Source: Rhodopirellula europaea 6C | GTDB lineage: Bacteria; Planctomycetota; Planctomycetia; Pirellulales; Pirellulaceae | NCBI RefSeq assembly: GCF_000338295.1 | Contig: NZ_ANMO01000271.1 | Coordinates: 1-62,826 of the forward strand | Length of the DNA stretch: 62,826 nt | Direction of reading: 5' to 3' | Shown here: positions 8,611-23,600 of the stretch, piece by piece | Layout of the letters: each line of letters begins with the position of its first letter | Numbering within the stretch: the stretch's first letter is position 1 | Notes under the pieces: model-generated | Databases searched by the model: none | Told to the model about the DNA's origin: nothing | Seen by the model: the letters and a program-made list of their open reading frames with translations, nothing else | Position numbers and translations under genes: made by a program

Positions 8611-11600
8611 TTAGTTCATCGACGCGAAGATTGAGTCCAATGCGGAAATTTCCGATTCCTCGGATTGATCCGCCTGATCCCGATCACTTGCCAAGGTTTC
8701 CACCACGTCGTCGAGGCTGATCACAGCCGCCGAATCGAAGACGCTGGAGGCATCCGCGACGGTTTTGGCGGCCGATTCGACGATTGGTTCGCCAGCAGGT
8801 TCGGACGACAAGGAGTCATCGTCATTGCGGGAAGTCGGATCGAACGCGATCGTTGCACTGGACGCCAGGACTCCATCGGAGACCGCCGAGTAGACCGAAG
8901 TGCTCGAGGACGAAGCGAGCAGAGGTTCGCCCGCACCGGTTGGGTCTTGGCCCGGTCCGGTGATCTCGTTCAGTCGGTTGATGACGATCAAAGCGTCCAA
9001 CGCGGAGACGGTGCCGTTGCCGTTGACATCGGGGTACTGAGGCAACGTGATTCCCGCAGGAATGTTTGCCAGGTTGATGTCGCCGTCAGCTGCATTGATC
9101 GCGTTGATGATTAACAGAGCGTCGAGTGGTGTGATCGCTCCGCTGGCATTGACGTCGTGGATCAGCGATGGGTTCTGGTACGGGTTGTTGTTGATCGTGA
9201 ACGTGTAGTCCTCGACCTCACCCGATTGAGCCAAGCCGCCGGACCCGAGTCCCGATTCGTTGGACAAACGGAATCGAGTTTGGATCTCACCCGTCACAGC
9301 CGTGGATGGCACGTTGATGTTGACGGTCGTTCCACCGGTTCCGATGACGCGAGCGACACCGGAGCCAATGCTGCCGAAGCGTTCGACTTCGGTTTCATCA
9401 AATGTTCCATCGCCGTTCCAATCGAACCAAGCGTCCAAGTAGAAGGCAGGTGTGACTCCGCCCACTGTTGGCGATTGAACATCGATGACGAACTGAGTCG
9501 AGAAGCCAGGTCGCATCGCACCCAGAATTGCGACTCCGTCATCGCCATCGGCGTTCGAGTCAGCCGTTCCGCTGCCATTGTCGACGCCACCGGCATCGGC
9601 AGTGATTCGGTCACCCAGTTGGAAGCCTTCGGTGATGACGTGGCGAGGACCGTTGTCATCGACACTGACTGGAGTGCGAGGATCGGCTGCGTCACCGAAG
9701 TCGAGCGGGTTGCCCACGAAGATGATCGCTTCACCGGCGAGCAATTGGTTGCCGACTTCATCGGTGATTCGTTCGCTGATCACGGACTGACCGCGAACCA
9801 AGGAGGCTCCTTCGATCAGGATGCGTGAATCAGGCTGTTGAACCACAACTGTTCCAGCAGCAATCTCGCTCGCGAAAGCGTCCGAGATGGCTTCGCCGTA
9901 GAGAGCAGCAATACGTTTGACGCCGGTTTGCGACATCGACAGGATGTCGATGATTGGCTGGATCGCAGCCAACTTGGTCGCACTGGATTGTTCCAGTCCG
10001 GTGACGACTGCACTGCGAACATCGTCCAGTGGCACGATCACAGGAATCGACGCGGGTTGGCCGGCGAATCCGGATTGTGACAACGATGTGTTGGCTAGGT
10101 TCAAGCTGTATTGATCGTCGCCACCGAGAGTCACGCGTCCGCCGCCAATGTTGACAGGGGACAGACCCGCGAAGTTGGCCGAGATAGCAGCCACCAAGGC
10201 ATTGGCGACTTGATCCGGTGTTGATCCACCGAATCCGCCACCTGGGATCGAAACAGCAACCGCATTGGAATCGTTGAGGAATCCGTCGAAGTCGAGTTCG
10301 AAGGTGACAGCCTGTGCCGTGCCACGCGAAATCGTGAAGGTTTGACCGTCGGAAACCTGAGGTGAAACCTGGCCTTCTTCGGTTGGCACGATCAGACCAA
10401 AGCCGAACGAGGTGCCGATTTCGCTGTTGCCTTCCACAATGATCGAGTCGGTCAGCGAGGTGACAGAAATCGGTCCGTTGGTTCCCGAGATTCGGAAGTT
10501 GCCGGTGGCTCCGGAGGTTTCGACATTCAGTCCCGCGGTGCTGATCGCGGCCAGCAACTCAGCGGTGATTTGACGGGCGGTTGAATCCGTTCGGATTGCG
10601 ACGACCACGTCAGCGTTCGCCGCGGCGACACCGTTGGAGTCAAATTCGAACGTGAGTTCTTGTTGTCCGTCGAAGATCGAAACTTGTTGACCGTCGAAGT
10701 CGTTGACGCCATTCGTCGTGGTGGTCAGCAGCGTGACGTCCAACACATGGTTGGTGTGACGCAGGAAGCTGTCCGCTTCGAACGAGACGTAACTGTTTTC
10801 GCTGGCGGCGGTGGTGCCGAGCAGTTGCAGACGACCCGTTTCGATCGTGGCATCATCAGCGACTTGCATGTGGATCGCAACGAGTTGCAATTCGGTGCCG
10901 TTGATTGCACGAGCGAAGATGTCGCTGATCTGTTCCGCGGTTGCGGCGGCAGGCAGACGAACGGGAACGTTTCCTTCGGCGACGTTGGCGATCGCTTCGG
11001 TGTCGAATTCGAACGTGACTTCGTTGACACCGTCAAAGATCGTCACGAGTTGTCCGTCAATGTTGGACTCGATCAGGTTGGTGAGCGGATTGACCCGAGT
11101 CAACTCGCTTGGCAGGATCGAGAGTCCGATGCCGGTGTCAGCTTCGAAGATCTTGTCACCGACTTGCGTGGTGGCACCATCGGCGTACACGCGGCCTTGT
11201 TCGGCTTTCAGGACACCGACCGAATCGCCGGACTGTGTGCTGCCGAGCAATTCGACGGTGTAGGTGGCGTTGTTTGGCCACACACCACCGATCGGAGTCA
11301 GGCGGATTTTGTTGTCGCCGGGCTCGTAGCTGAATCGATAGTCAACGCCTTCTGACAGCAATTCAACTTCGTTGCTGTCGGAGAAGAATCGAGTGACGCG
11401 AACCAGTTCGGAACGAACGGTCGAGTCGTCGATGCCAACTCCAGGTGCTGCGTCGGCGGGAGCGATTCCGTCGATGAGTTGAATTTCAAACGCATCGTGG
11501 ATCGTTCCAACGCTGAAGGCTTGACCGGCCAAGTTGAACAGGTCGTCTCCGCGTGGCGATGTGACGACGAAGCGAGGCCCGTCGTTGTCGCCGCGTTCTT

Positions 11601-14600
11601 CGGCTCCGCGATCGACGAACACGTTGAAGCCGAGACCATTTGGCGAGGCAACGTTTGGATCGTCAGTACGAAGCTGACCGTTGAGGTCGTAGACCGGAGC
11701 AACGATTGGGCTTGGTGGCAAGCCGATCGCACCGCGAACGGTTTCGAGCGACGAGCGATCTTCCAGCGAGCTGATGCCGCTATCGATCGTTGCCGTGCCG
11801 GCTTGCGGAGTGAAGACCAGATTGACCGGGTCAACAAAGATTTGTTGGAACGGGCTGATGAATTGAGCAAACAATCCAGTGCTGCCAGCGGTCGCGTTGT
11901 TGGCGTTGCGGAAGAACGTGTTGCCACCGATGACGGTCAAGTCACCCGAGACATCGACGTCGCCAGGAACGTTGTTCTGAGGCGATGCAACGGCGATGCC
12001 CGTTTGGAAGTTGGCAACGATGTTATTCAGGATCGTCGGAGCTGAGTTCTGCTGAACGACGATGCCTTGGCTGCCCGGCGTGTAGATCTCACGAGCAATC
12101 GTGGAGATCGCACCGATGCCGTCGATGTCAGCACCAGCGGCACCGAAGTCGAACGTGCCCGAGGTGGACAAGTCGGTCAGGCGAACGAAGCCGAATTGAT
12201 CGTTCGGGCCGAAGCCGAATGAATCGAGGTCGATCGTGTTGTCCGAGCCGAAGATTTGGCCAACCGAGAAGAACGTCACGCCATCGCGGCTGATTTCAAC
12301 CGCAACGCGTTCTGGTGTTCCCGATTCGAAGATGACCAAGTCAGGGGCGGAGGTTCCGTCACCGACCAACAGGTTGTCTTGGAACAAGAACGTCGCTTGT
12401 CCGCCCGATCCCAACGAGAACGTGAATTGTCCCGAGGTCGGTTCTGGGCCGATGCCGTGGCAGTCAGGCGATCCCAACGCGGCTTCGGAATCCGTGAATT
12501 CGGAGCTGACGTCTGGGCCGAGCGACAACGTGTCTTGTACCACCGCGTCGGCGAACGAGATGCCACCTTGGTCGAACAAGATCGATTCGAAGACTTGGGG
12601 GCCGAGTTCCGCACCGCTTTCGATCGGTCCACCCACCAACGTGTTGTTGACAATGCGATCGAAGCCGACCGGGTCTTGTGCCGAAGCACCGTTGCCGTCC
12701 AAGCCGGTGATGCGAATTCCAGCGTCCGCGTTGAAGGCGATGACGTTGTTCTGAACGACCACACCTGGGATCAGGTTCTCAGTGTTGAGTTCGATCAGGT
12801 TGCGAGCGTAGGTAAGGATCGAAGGCGTCGCGTCACGCAAGTCGTCCGAGGTGACTCGGGCGGATGCGTCACGGTTGATGTCGACACCGGCGTTGGAGCT
12901 GAACAAGAACCGGTTGTTCTCGATCATGATCACGCCTTGCGATTCGTCGACACGGTTGGTGTCACCACGCAAGTCAGCGATTTCAATGTTCGCGAATGTT
13001 GGGCGTCCGGCTGTGTCAGGACGCAGGCTGAGGTCGCCGTACAGGTTGATACGTGTGTCAGCGTTGACCAAAGCGTTTGGCGAGCTGGCACTGGCTGGTG
13101 GCACGGTTCCGTTGGAACGAGCCGCACTGCCGTCGATCACCGCTTGGACTTGGTTGGAGTTGATCAAGCGAATGATTTCGTTGGCAACTTCGGCAGCCGA
13201 TGCGGTTCGAGGCAATCGCACGACGACTCGGTTGTCATCGTTGACGAATCCATCGCTGGCACCGAAGTCGTTCAGGATATCGAATTCGAATGTCAAACGT
13301 GTGTTGGCGTCGGCCAACGTGAACGTTGCTCCGTCTTCGATTTCCGAGGCGGGCAGGGCGGTCAATGTGATGCCGCTGCTGAGCCGTTCGTTGGTGTCGA
13401 AGGTGCGGAAGCGAGCGTCGAAGGCGACACCGCGAAGTTGGACTGGTTCACCGGAAGTATCCAGGGCGACCAACGATCCGTCATCGATATTGATGCCGAA
13501 CGGTCCGGTGAATCCGGTCAGATCCAGTGCCGCACCGTTGCCGTCCAAGAACTGGCCGTTCGCATTCGCTTGGACCTGCGTCCCATCGGGAGCAACGGCC
13601 ACTTGAACCGCGGTGCCATTGGCGTTGCGTTGGACTTGTGGTGTGAAGGCAGGAACTTCGCCGCTGCTGACGTATTCCGATGCGTCGCGAATTTCTAGTT
13701 GATAGGAACCCGAAACGGTCGGCTGTGTTGGTTGGGCCGGAGTGGTCAAATTGACCGACTGATCCAACACGAAGTCTTCGTTGGCACCGATCGGGTTGGC
13801 CGCACTGACCATTTCGCCGCGTTCGGCGAATCCGATGATAATGTCATCGATGAAGGCTCCGTTGGATTCGTTGTCGGCGGCAGCACCACGGCCGTTGGCA
13901 CCAAAGCGATCCCCGTATCGCTGCTCGGTGGAAGCAAACGGTCCGGAGTCGTTGATCGTCAAGTTTGGCAATCGAACGGCGGATCCAACCAATGGAATCA
14001 ACGTTTCGTTGCCATCGGTGAATCGGTTTGCCAATGCTTGGCGAAGTGCCGCAGCGACTTCTTGCGAAGTAGCCGATTGGCTGATTCGAATCGGAATACC
14101 TGGCAGTGCGTTTTGCGATCCAACACGCAGTCCGCTGCCGGTCGAGACGGAGACCGAACCAACGCCGTTGAATTCAACCACGGAGGAGTTCGCACGAACG
14201 TCCAGTTGTGGGTTGATCGAAACGGTGACGTCGTAGCCGCCCACTTGAGCCGCACTGGTCGTTCCCGAAACGCGAGGATCGTAATCGCCGTTTTCAGGTC
14301 CGCTGATGCCGATGTAGATCACGCCATCCGAAGGTGCCGTGACGGAAACGGTTCCGTTGGCGGCGTTTTCAACCGCTAGCAAACCACCGGTTGGGCTTCG
14401 CAGTTCGACTCCGGTTGAATCGAAGAAGCGAACGTTCAGGTCGATGCCTGGGTTGTCGGCGAGCGTGCTGACAGTGATCGTCGTTCCAGCGGCCACTTCG
14501 ACGCTGGACAAGTCCACGTCGCCGAGGTTGGTGACACCGGTTGGTGTGACGGTACCAAGCGTTCCGCGACCGGAGACTTGGGTATTGCCGTCGACATATG

Positions 14601-17600
14601 GAAGCGGTGTTGCTTGGAAGAGCAGGTCGTTGCGACCCACTGCACCGGCTGGGTTCGGGTTGCCAAACGGATCGACTGGATCCGATGCGTCACTGAAGTC
14701 GAAGTTGTCGACGGTGGTGAACTGAGGCGATTGAACGCCGGTGTTCTGTTCGACGACGGCTTGCAGTTCAGCTCCGATGTCCGATCGAGCGAAGTCGGCA
14801 ATCGCGACGGAAACTTGACCGGTTTGGATCGATCGCGTTCCGTCGTTGAGCACGTACTCGACGCCGTCGATTTCGACGACGAAGGTTTCGGATGCGTCGC
14901 TGTACAGAGCGGAAAGTTGGTTCCCGGTTGGGACCAATTGATCGTAGTCGACCGTTCCGTCGGTTTCGCCGATGACAGCGGACAGGACACGAGCCACATC
15001 TTCTTGAGACAAGTCGACGACTTGATCGACATCTGGATCGGCGTCATCGAAGGTTTGGTAAACCGCCAGGATGTCGACGGGTACCAGAGCCGTTCCGGCG
15101 ATCTGAGCCGTAGCATCCGCGGTGTCGCGGAAACCATCGTCCAACAGGAATTCAGTGCCGTTGATGAAAACGGTGCGGAATTCGTCCGGGTTATTCTGGT
15201 AGAAGACCGCCAGTTGAGCACCCGATGGAACCAAACGCTGGACGTTGACGCTGGTGTCGAATGTCGTGCTGACAGCCGCCGCGACATCGGCAGCGGTCAA
15301 CGTGGCCAGGGCGGTCGGTTGACCGTCGGTCACATCGATTTCGATTTGGTCGGCCGAAACGGTGCGAGTTCCGTCGGTCAAGATGTACTCTTGGCCGTCG
15401 ACGGTGAAGGTTGCTTCGGCGGTTGGTCCGCTGCTGAACAGTTGCGACAGTTGTGCTCCCGATGGGAACGCAATCGTTGGCGACAAATCGATCGAGAACA
15501 GTTGTCCGCCAATCGTGAATGTCTCGCCGTCGGTCAATCCGCTGGCGGCAACGGTTCGGATTTCTGCGGTGTTCGTCGCGGTGGTACCGGCGGTTGCGAA
15601 TTCGATTCGCAGGGCGAGGTTGCTTTGACCGGCGAACTCGTTCAGCGGCACGCGAGCTTGACGCCATGTGCCGGTGTTGTCGAACAACTGTTGAACATCG
15701 ACGTCAATGTCATCGTCGTAAATGCCGACTTGTGCCGGGTCATCGAACTCATCGTCGAAGCTGAAGTCGCCGCGGGATTCGTTGTTGGTCGCGACCAAGT
15801 GCTCGACACCGAACTGGTCGATGACGTAGACACGCAGGGTGTCACGATCTTCGGCGAACAAATCGTCGTCGTTGTCGGTTTGCGTGTCGTCGTCAACTCC
15901 ATCTGTTTCCAGGAAGTAGTTGAAGTACATCGTCGGCAAGTCAGCCGACGCATATCCTTCCAGGCTGAAAGCGTTGGACTGAACGATCCCCTTGGCACCA
16001 CCAGGCAGGTTGTAGGTGCTTTGAACGCTCTGGCCATCCTGACGGACGTTTTCGTTCACCGTGTTCAGGTTCTGAACAGGAGCTTCACCGAAGTTGTAGT
16101 TGCCGTTGAAGGCACCCGCGGTGTAGTTGAACTGCAGGGAGTTGCCGCCGGTGTAACCGACGCGAGTGTCGCTGAAGGTTTGGTTGTAGCCGTGCCCGGC
16201 GTCATCGGCGCGAGCACCGGCGACGTGCCAGAGGTTGTAGTCGAGGGTGCTGAAGTCCAGACCCAAGGCACCAAAGACTCCCGTTTCAATGAAGTTGCGT
16301 CCACCGGCGAAAATTGGCTGGAGTTCGCCCTGCGTGTTGAACGCGTAAATGCGTCCGTTGCTGGTCGTTCCGAACAAAATATCGCTGTAGGCACCATCTT
16401 CGACGCTGTTTGGTCCGGCACGCAGACCGGTGAAGTTCAATCCGATCAGGTCGGTCGCGGTCGAAACATAGTTTCCGACGAAGCGGCTGCCGGTTCCGCT
16501 GAGTTGTCCGCTCGGAACAAAGTACAAGCCACCGTTGTCGCTGACTCCGTACAGAGAGTTGCCGACGAGCTCGACGCCGGTGATCGTTCCGCCGTTTGGC
16601 GAACCACCCGCACGAATGGCTCCGGTCACGCTGCTGACGTTGGCAATCGCACCTGTGATGGCCAGCGAGTTGCCTTGTGGCGTCGCGGTGACGGTTGGCA
16701 GGGCTCCTCCCGTGTTGGCCGCTTGAACCGCTTGCGAGATGCGGAAAGCGATCGTTTCGGCGGTGTCGGTTGGCAGCAAGGTGACGGCGATGTTGCCGGC
16801 GGTGACGTTGTTGTTTCCGACCAATGCGATACCGTCAGCGGCGGTGGCACCAGGACCGGCCAACTGAACGTTGGTTGCGGTAGGCAATGCCAACTGAGTT
16901 CCCTTGGCGGAAACTGGAATCCCCTGTTGACGGATCACCGATGCCAAGTTGTCGATGAAGACAACGGCATCAGAGGTGCGATCCAGTTGGACTCGGATGT
17001 TGCCCGGTGGAATCGCGGCGGTGGAGTCCGTGATTTGGAATGTCACGGGAGCATTGCCGGGCGTTTCGACGGTCAACAACGTGTTGTTCAGAATGCTGGC
17101 AGGATCCAGCGTCGTGTCGGTCGCGATCGGAATCGCGGCGTTTGGCAACGTGGCTCCGGTCAAGGCGTCGGCTGGGGAAGCCGCCAAAATCGTGAAGCCT
17201 TGGTTCAGTTCGAACGTTTCGGTTTCGGTGCCGTTGGTCAGGCTGAACGTGTCACCGTCGAACAAACGGGCGACGGGTAAGCCGTTGGCGTTGTTGGCCG
17301 TTGCATTGGCGATGCCCAACTGGGTGTCTTGGTTGCCGATTGGAATCGACGTGTCGATCGCACCGATTTCGCGGCGATCTGTACCGGCACCTGAGTTGAA
17401 CAGCGTGAGATCGAAGACCGGACCGGTCGCTTCACCTGTTTCCTCGTTGAAGGCATACAGGATGTTCTCGGTGTAGGTCAGACCTTGTTGTGCGGTCGGA
17501 CGGTTACCGATGAAGAAGCCAGTTTCGGTTCCGAAACGTGCTCGGATCGTGATGCCTTCGACTTCGATTCCGTCATCACTGGCTTGATCCAGAATCTGCT

Positions 17601-20600
17601 GAGCCGGTGGGGCTTCGACGTCCAGGTCGTGGAACGTTTCGATGCCCGCACCAACGCTGAGCGGAGCACTGAGCTGACCGGTGGCGGTGTCGATTCGGTT
17701 GTAGGTCCACGTGGTGTCGCCAGCGGGACGGTCGTCGTACCCGGTGTAAGCGAACAGTTCGCCGTTGGCGGTGAACGCGATGTCGCGAATTTCGTCACCG
17801 AAGTTACCGATCGTGCCGTAGTTCTCGCCCGTGAATGGGTTGACCACGAACAACGTCGTTCCGGTGTTGACGTACAGCACGACGTCGTCGAGCGAGTAGT
17901 CGAGGATTGAGTTGTCATCGAACAAGACTGGCTGAACTGGAGTCGTTGCCGTTCCGGGATAGAAGAAGCTCGAGTTCGAGAAGTTCTCTTCCGCGATGCG
18001 TCGGATCGAGTCGACTGGTTCCAATCGCAACAATGGGTTGGCGGTGTCACGGTTGGTGAACTGATCCAACACAGCGGGTTGACGCGATTGGTTCGAAATC
18101 GCGACGTAGTAGGTGCCTTCGGGCAGTTCAGCCGAACCGATGTATGGGTCGGCCGTTCCGAACGAACCGCGTGACAGATCCGACGGGTCGAAGCCAGCAC
18201 CAGCGGATGACTGGTCATCGGCAACGTTGCTGTCACCACCGATGAGAACCAGCTCACCAAGGGCGTTGAAGACATAAAGTGCGGTGTCGGCACGAGCCAA
18301 TCCGTCGGAGTAGTCGAGGTCGAACACGGTCGCCAAGTACAACGCCGCGTCGTCTCGCGTGAGTTGCTTGTAGTCGATTTCGAATTCGTACCAGTCAACG
18401 TCGCCGCCGTCGGTCAACGATCCCGAGATGTTCTTCGACAGGCTGTCGCTGGACAATGGACCCGCGGCGTTTTCCAAGTCGATGTCGACTCGGTCGATGC
18501 CACCCGAATCACGGTTCAGCACGATGCTGCCATCGGCCAAGGTCGTGATAGTTCCATCGGACGTGTACTGACCGTCGTACAGACCCAAACGTTGTGCGTC
18601 GGCAAACGTGCCGTTGGGTGATTCGGTTTCGAAATCATCGCCGGCGAGTGGGCTGTGCATCGGACCGCCGATGACTTGAACGCCGTTGGTCGCGAAACGG
18701 ACGTCGCTGTAGCGAACCTGTGTTCCTGCGAACACGTCGTCTTCGCCCAAGCGAATTTGCAATTGGTAGCTACCGGTCGTGCGGCCTTTGCCCAGCGAAT
18801 CGCCGCTGGTCAGGAATCCGCCGCCATCGGGCAGAGTCACCGATTCAGCGGTGTCGGTCAGTCCGCTGCGAACTCGAACGTGATACAGCAAACGCTGTCC
18901 CGTCGTACCCGGCAGGATGATCCGCATGCCGGCATCACGGGCGTTGGTCGAGTAGTTGTCTTGGAACATCGAGTCGTCGGCGGTTGCGTCCACCAACGTG
19001 GTTCCGAGACCCAAGACTTGGTCGATATCGTAGCCGTTCAGGCCACCACCGCTACGACGAGCGATTTCTTCACGCAGAGCGGCACGGCGAGCGGCGGCGT
19101 TTGGATCGGTCGGGTCGACGGAAAGCAGTTCTTCAATCTGGCGGGCTTCTTCGAGCGAATCGTCCGACAGGATCAGCGTGTTGCCGTTGGCATCGATCAG
19201 TTCGATGACCGTGTCAAGGTTGGAATTCGTTCGGTCGATGTCCAGCCAAACTTGCGTGCCAGCTTCTGCGACAAAGGCGTAGACGTCTTCGTCACCACGG
19301 CTGCTGATTTCACCTTCGACGATCAAACCAATGCGACGTGATTCGTCGCCGGCTGCGATCGATGGGGCGAGTTCGCCGAGGTACTGCGATGTCGATGGGG
19401 TCGCGTTGGTGTCGCTGTTGCCAACGTTTCCAGGTTCGTTTTCGCTGGTGATTGAAACGTTCGCGTCAGATGCTGCTTCGCGAATCGTGATCCCGTCCCA
19501 TGATCCCGCACCGTCGATGCTTTGCGGCAACGTGATGCTGGCTGGGTTGGCAGGATCGAATGGAATCCATTCGACAAACGAGGTCAGTCGAGCAGCGTCG
19601 GTGCCGCCGCTGAGTTGCCACACGTGAGCGGTTTCGATGTCGGCAGGTTGACCGTTTTGGCTGATCGCCGTTGTGCCGCTGGAAACGCCATCGAAGTTGG
19701 CGGAACCGGCAACGGGACCAAAAGCACCAGGGATGTCGCCGTTGATGTTGGCTGCGATGTCGAAGTTCAATCCGTTCTGAACGGTGTTCAGACGGTTGAG
19801 CAGATCGCCTGCGTCATCGGTGACCCAGCCGCTGTAAGAAGCGTTGAACTGGTTGATCGAATCGTTCTCGTAGACACCACCGTGAGTGAATCCAACGCGA
19901 GCGGTTTCGTTCAACGTCATCAAGCGGAAGTCGGCTTGGCCGGGCGTACCGATTTGATACAGAACATCCGCATCGTCGGCGGTGACACCTTGGTCAAGGT
20001 AGCTGATGACTCGGATCGCACCGATGTTTCCGGCAGTGAAGTTCGCACCGTCAACGGTTTCGAAATCGAGCTTGGTGTAGGCAACGGCGCGGTTATTGAC
20101 GATGAACGTTTCCGCGGTGAAACGAATTTCACGGCCAAATGCGGTGAAGACGCCGCTGCTGCGAACGCGGTCGGGGCCAACCAGAATAGGGTTCGGGTTG
20201 TCGTTTGGTCCGAACGCATTGATCAATGGAATGCGTGTGCGTGTTCCGAAGTCGCTGGTGACTTCGATGAAGGTCGTGTACAAGAACGCGTAGTTTTGCT
20301 GAGCCAGCAATGCACCGCCGTTGTTCTGGTCGATGCCAGTGACAACGACGTTTTGCAGTTCACCACCGCCCAAGACGGTTGTGTTCAGGTAACCAGGCGA
20401 GTTGGGATCGATGTCGTTGTCGATCGTTGTGCCATTGTCGACTTCGGTTCGATCGGTGCGATCGTACTCTTGTCCCAGTGGCAACAACGCAGGCGTTTCT
20501 TGGCCTCCGCCGGTGTCGCTGGTCAGAATCGAGATTGGATTGCCATCGGCATCGACACGGACGCCGTTGTTGTCGGTGTCGATGTTGGCACGGCCGTCTG

Positions 20601-23600
20601 GAGTGAAGCCGGCACCCACGGTGTCATCGAGCAAGCTGGTCAACACGACGGGGAAGTCAGGCTGGCCGACGATTTGCAGGCTGCCACCGATTCGATCGGC
20701 GATGTCCAGCATTTCGTTCTCTGCCGTCAGCAGCGTACCACCGGCGACGATACCAGCTTGGCGACGCAGCAAGACGTCTTCGACATCGAGGTCTTGGTTT
20801 TGGAATTTGACAACCAACGATCCACGAGCGTCGCTTTCCAAACGCAACCCACCGTAGATGTGTTGGTTCGGGATTTCGATCATGTCGCGAACGATGTGAA
20901 CGATATCGGTATCGTCCCAAACGACTTCGGTTGCCACGGTGCCGCCGCGAACTTCCAAGCCGTTCAGACCGGCGGTGATGATTCCCGCAGCGACATCGTC
21001 ATCCGAAACGGTTGCGGAATCGATCGCATTACCAGCGATCAATGGACCGCTGTTGCCGGAAATCTCATAGCGATTGAGGCTGTCTTCAACCGGAGAACCG
21101 ATTCCAAAGTCGCGCGACGCGGTTGAGCGACCAAGGTCGGTGACTTCTTGCCATGAGAAGCTGTTCACGTCGAAGCTCATCGCTGGGCCACTGCCATCGA
21201 CGAATTCGTTGTCCACCACCACTGGTTGAGCACCGCGGACGAAGACCGTGCCGCTGGCGTTGTTGACTCGACCGACACGTTGTTCGCGTGGGTCTTCCGG
21301 GTTGTTGGTGTTGTTGCCGCTGTCGTTCAAGAAGCCACGGCCATCGGCGTTGCTTTCGAATCGCGAATTGGCGACTCGCAGACCGCTTTGATGAACTTCC
21401 AACACGTTGAAGCTGGCAAAGCCACCTTCGATTCGCGAGGTTCCACCGCCACCAGCCAACACAGCGTGGTCAAACGATGCGTCCGCACCGAAGGCCAGGT
21501 AGACGCCAGACCAATCGCCAGGCGACAGTTCATTCTGGCCGTCGTTGGTGCCCTGAGCGATGTTGTTGGTGTTGAACGCTCCGCCGGTTCCATACCGAGC
21601 GTCGTTCAGGCTGGTCAGGATGATCGGTTCTTTCGCTGTGCCTTCGGCGTACAGGTGCGATCCGAATGTCACGTCGATGCGTGCACCGTCGAGTTTGACA
21701 ATCATGCCTGGATCGATCACCAAGCTCGGATCGAGACGACCAGCACGGGCTTGCAAAGGAGCCGTGACGGTGAGCAGATCCAAACGATCGGTACCGATCG
21801 AAGCGGCATCGGTGAAGGACGTTTGCGTTGCATTGAGAACGCTGACTTGGCGGTATTCGCCAACGGTTCCGTTGCTGGAAACTTCGGCACGGTAAACGAT
21901 TCGCGATGCAAATCCGCTGCCGGCTGGAGCGGCTGGGATCCCGGAAACGCTGATCGAACCTTCGTCGATCGTTTCAATGATTTGCGATTCGCTACTTGGT
22001 CCCACTTCCGTGCCATCCGCGGTTGCGAATGTGAACCGGTAAACGTATTGGCCCGGCTCAACCATTCCCGTTCCGCCAGCGGCTGGGTTCGGGATCGAGC
22101 TGGTTTGAATCGTGCTGCTGGCTCCCGCCAACAACGTGCCCGCGATGATGCTTGGGTTCAGCAGGTTGCTGCCTTCGGCGGTCGAATCGCTAAACGACGT
22201 ATCGCTGGTGTTCAAACGAGCGACCAAGCGGAATTCGCCAGGGTTTCCGTTGGCGTCAACGGTGGCTCGATACAGACGACGACCGGAGAACTCGCTGGAA
22301 GCCGGAACGGTTGGCAAGCCAGACAACTGAACCGAACCATTCGCTGGGACGGTGACCGCGGTGGTGTTGTCGCTTGGTGTCGATTCGAAACCGTTTTGGT
22401 CGACGAATGTCATGCGGTAGACATAGTTGCCCGCGTCCAATCCATCAGCGGTCGCCGGAGTGGCAGTTGCTGCGGTGCGAACCAACAAAACGCTTGGAGC
22501 TTCGTTGGCAGCGTTGACGCCACCAGGGTTGCCCTCGATCAACAGGTTCTCGGTCAGGACGTGAACGATGTCGGTGTCATCGAAGCGAGCGTTGACGTCG
22601 AGCGATTGAAGGTCACCGCCGGTGGGCGTCAGCAGACGAATTTGCAACCCGTTGATCGAGTTGTTCGTCAGGACGTTGCCGCGGATGTGTGGTCCGACGC
22701 GAGTGACATCGCTGGTGAAGTACGAAGGAGTCGACGCGCCAGGAGCGACCTGGTTTTGATACTGCGATTCGTCGAATCGTGTTTCGGCGAATGTGTTCGG
22801 CGTGGCTGCAATCGCGGCTTGGGCCGAGTTTCGGATCTGGTTGTTCAGAATCGTTGCGCGGACATCGGCGAGCTCGATTGGCGAGATCGTCAGGGTTTGG
22901 CCATCGACCGAAACCTGACCACCACCGTGCTGGATGTCGGCGTATTGGATGTGGTTGAGGAAGACGGCGTTGTCTTCCATGTTGGTCTTGCTGTCGTCGG
23001 CGTAGTCGATGTCGCCACGCAGATCGATACCGCCCCATGAGCCGACTTGTCCGTTCAGTCCGGCAAAGCTAACCGCATCGAAAGGCGTGCCCAAGATTTG
23101 CAATGAAGAGTTGCTGCGATCGACCGATTCGGAGGTGCTGCCAACGCCAATTCGGCTGCGCGACATCTTGAATTCCGAACCACCGTCGATGACCAACGCG
23201 ATGTCCTGTGGAACATCGAGGCTGGTACCATCCTTCAAAGCGTTTCCAAACGCCGAACGTCCAATTTCGTAGCTACCGCCGCCGATCACGCGAATTTTGG
23301 TGACTGGCGTGCCGCCGTTGTTCAAACGGAACTCAGCCAAACGGATCGCGTCGTCAATTTCGGCGACGGGTTTGGTTGGCGTTCCCATCGTGACGAACAA
23401 GTCAAACTGGTTGACGTCCGACGTGGTGAAGTTGCGGTCGGGAAGGTTCGTGCCCGTGACACTGTCGACGTAAATGACCGCGTCGGGGTTGGTTGGGTTG
23501 AACCAGAAGTTGAATTCGCCACCGGGTTGTCCGTCCGCATCGCCGTCGAGCGGTTGAGCCGCGGTTCCGTTGACCGGCGTGTCCAGTAAGTTGCTGGCAG

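Noticed and set aside
14578-17280. 900-codon open frame on the plus strand inside the giant gene
   Set aside because: It is antisense to a coherent coding frame with recognisable domains. The product lacks any motif and has shadow-type composition; the same holds for 12256-13698, 19522-21126, 21226-23040 and 24088-25272.
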